Positions 61,082 to 61,452 of a stretch of 61,452 nt of DNA are shown piece after piece. How positions within the stretch are numbered: position 1 is the first letter of the stretch; each line of letters opens with the position of its first letter. Made by a program: the position numbers and the translations under genes. A model generated the notes under the pieces. It saw only the letters and a program-made list of their open reading frames with translations. It ran no database searches and was not told the origin of the DNA. This DNA is from Nostoc sp. FACHB-152 (GTDB taxonomy: Bacteria; Cyanobacteriota; Cyanobacteriia; Cyanobacteriales; Nostocaceae), in NCBI RefSeq assembly GCF_014697475.1, contig NZ_JACJRV010000043.1, forward strand, positions 1-61,452, given 5' to 3'.

Positions 61082-61452
61082 AACAAAAGCAGACAAACTG
61101 CGGTCTTATTTATACAGTATTCATCCTAGACGTATAATTGATGACTGCACTCTACCAAAAGTTGAAAGAAAATCCGATTTTACTTGTAAAGAATAATCAC
61201 AATTGGCTTTTAAGCTTAACTCTTATAGTAGAGGAGATAGCTAATTAGAAATGAATATACTGCAATTACCAAGCAATGAATTTATCTGCCTATAGTTTTA
61301 CAGCAACTATAGGCTTTTTCTTAAAATCTTACCCATCTCAATTTCGGTATATATAGAACCCATTTGACATCTTATGAGGTTTTGAATTAAGGTACTCCTC
61401 AGCATCTAAAATCCAATGCTAATGGCGTATTCCAGCGACTTCACTGATGCAG
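61082..61452. other. right-edge intergenic region with terminator hairpin
   Basis: No gene was found in the last 370 bp. It contains a hairpin, GCCTATAGTT (61288-61297) with AACTATAGGC (61305-61314) and a 7-nt loop, followed by five T. This is a good plus-strand Rho-independent terminator for something short upstream or a small RNA. Confidence 0.6.

Overview
The window is from a filamentous, Nostoc/Anabaena-like cyanobacterium. Evidence: the HIP1 octamer GCGATCGC recurs throughout, photosystem II genes psbK and psbM are present, a complete SbtA/SbtB bicarbonate-uptake pair is present, xisH/xisI-type genes occur, and intergenic spaces carry heptamer short tandem repeats and small inverted-repeat elements. 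The genus is inferred from these features, not from a database search.

Layout. 0-3 kb: the 3' end of an SDR gene and an unrecognised 622-residue protein. 3.2-11.9 kb: an inorganic-carbon/sodium cluster, in order a 49-residue remnant of the bicarbonate transporter bicA, a seven-gene Mrp-type antiporter operon (C-D-E-F-G-A'-B), an IS630 remnant, sbtA, sbtB, a nest of two miniature elements, and an NhaS3-like Na+/H+ antiporter. Na+-coupled bicarbonate import (SbtA) and Na+ export (Mrp, NhaS3) would act together. 11.9-16 kb: a gene graveyard with transposase fragments, a histone-deacetylase-like fragment, an N-terminally damaged cas6 with a C-terminal helix-turn-helix, and an intact marR/membrane-protein pair. 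16-21 kb: a secreted GloVer-repeat protein and a minus-strand run of small metabolic enzymes. 21-27.6 kb: a molybdenum hydroxylase module, paoABC (exported aldehyde oxidoreductase type), with xdhC and mocA divergent from it. 28-38.6 kb: cell-wall and housekeeping genes (class A PBP, hydrolase, FAD monooxygenase, a DUF3685 pseudo-receiver protein, phytol-kinase-like protein, SDR, MiaE). 39-43 kb: xisI-xisH-higA-higB, a leucine-rich-repeat/DUF6745-like gene and decayed duplicates of both. 43-51 kb: comF, cobS, a cyanovirin-like protein, tgt, psbK, ferredoxin, psbM and a tandem universal stress protein. 51-61.4 kb: a secreted TPR-CHAT protein followed by a metallophosphoesterase, an orphan antitoxin, a 21-bp tandem repeat, M3 peptidase, cupin, M50 peptidase, and a DUF5872-like gene broken by one nonsense codon.

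The strongest unexpected signal is the mobile miniature-element content. Three copies of one ~123-bp inverted-repeat element each have a perfect 10-bp target duplication. One copy is itself interrupted by a 153-bp element with a 7-bp duplication, and one ends the paoC gene. A second family shares its terminal sequence with the IS630 remnant, carries GGCAATA heptamer arrays, and in one case sits 1 bp before the xdhC start codon. All functional calls come from reading the sequence; no homology search was run.
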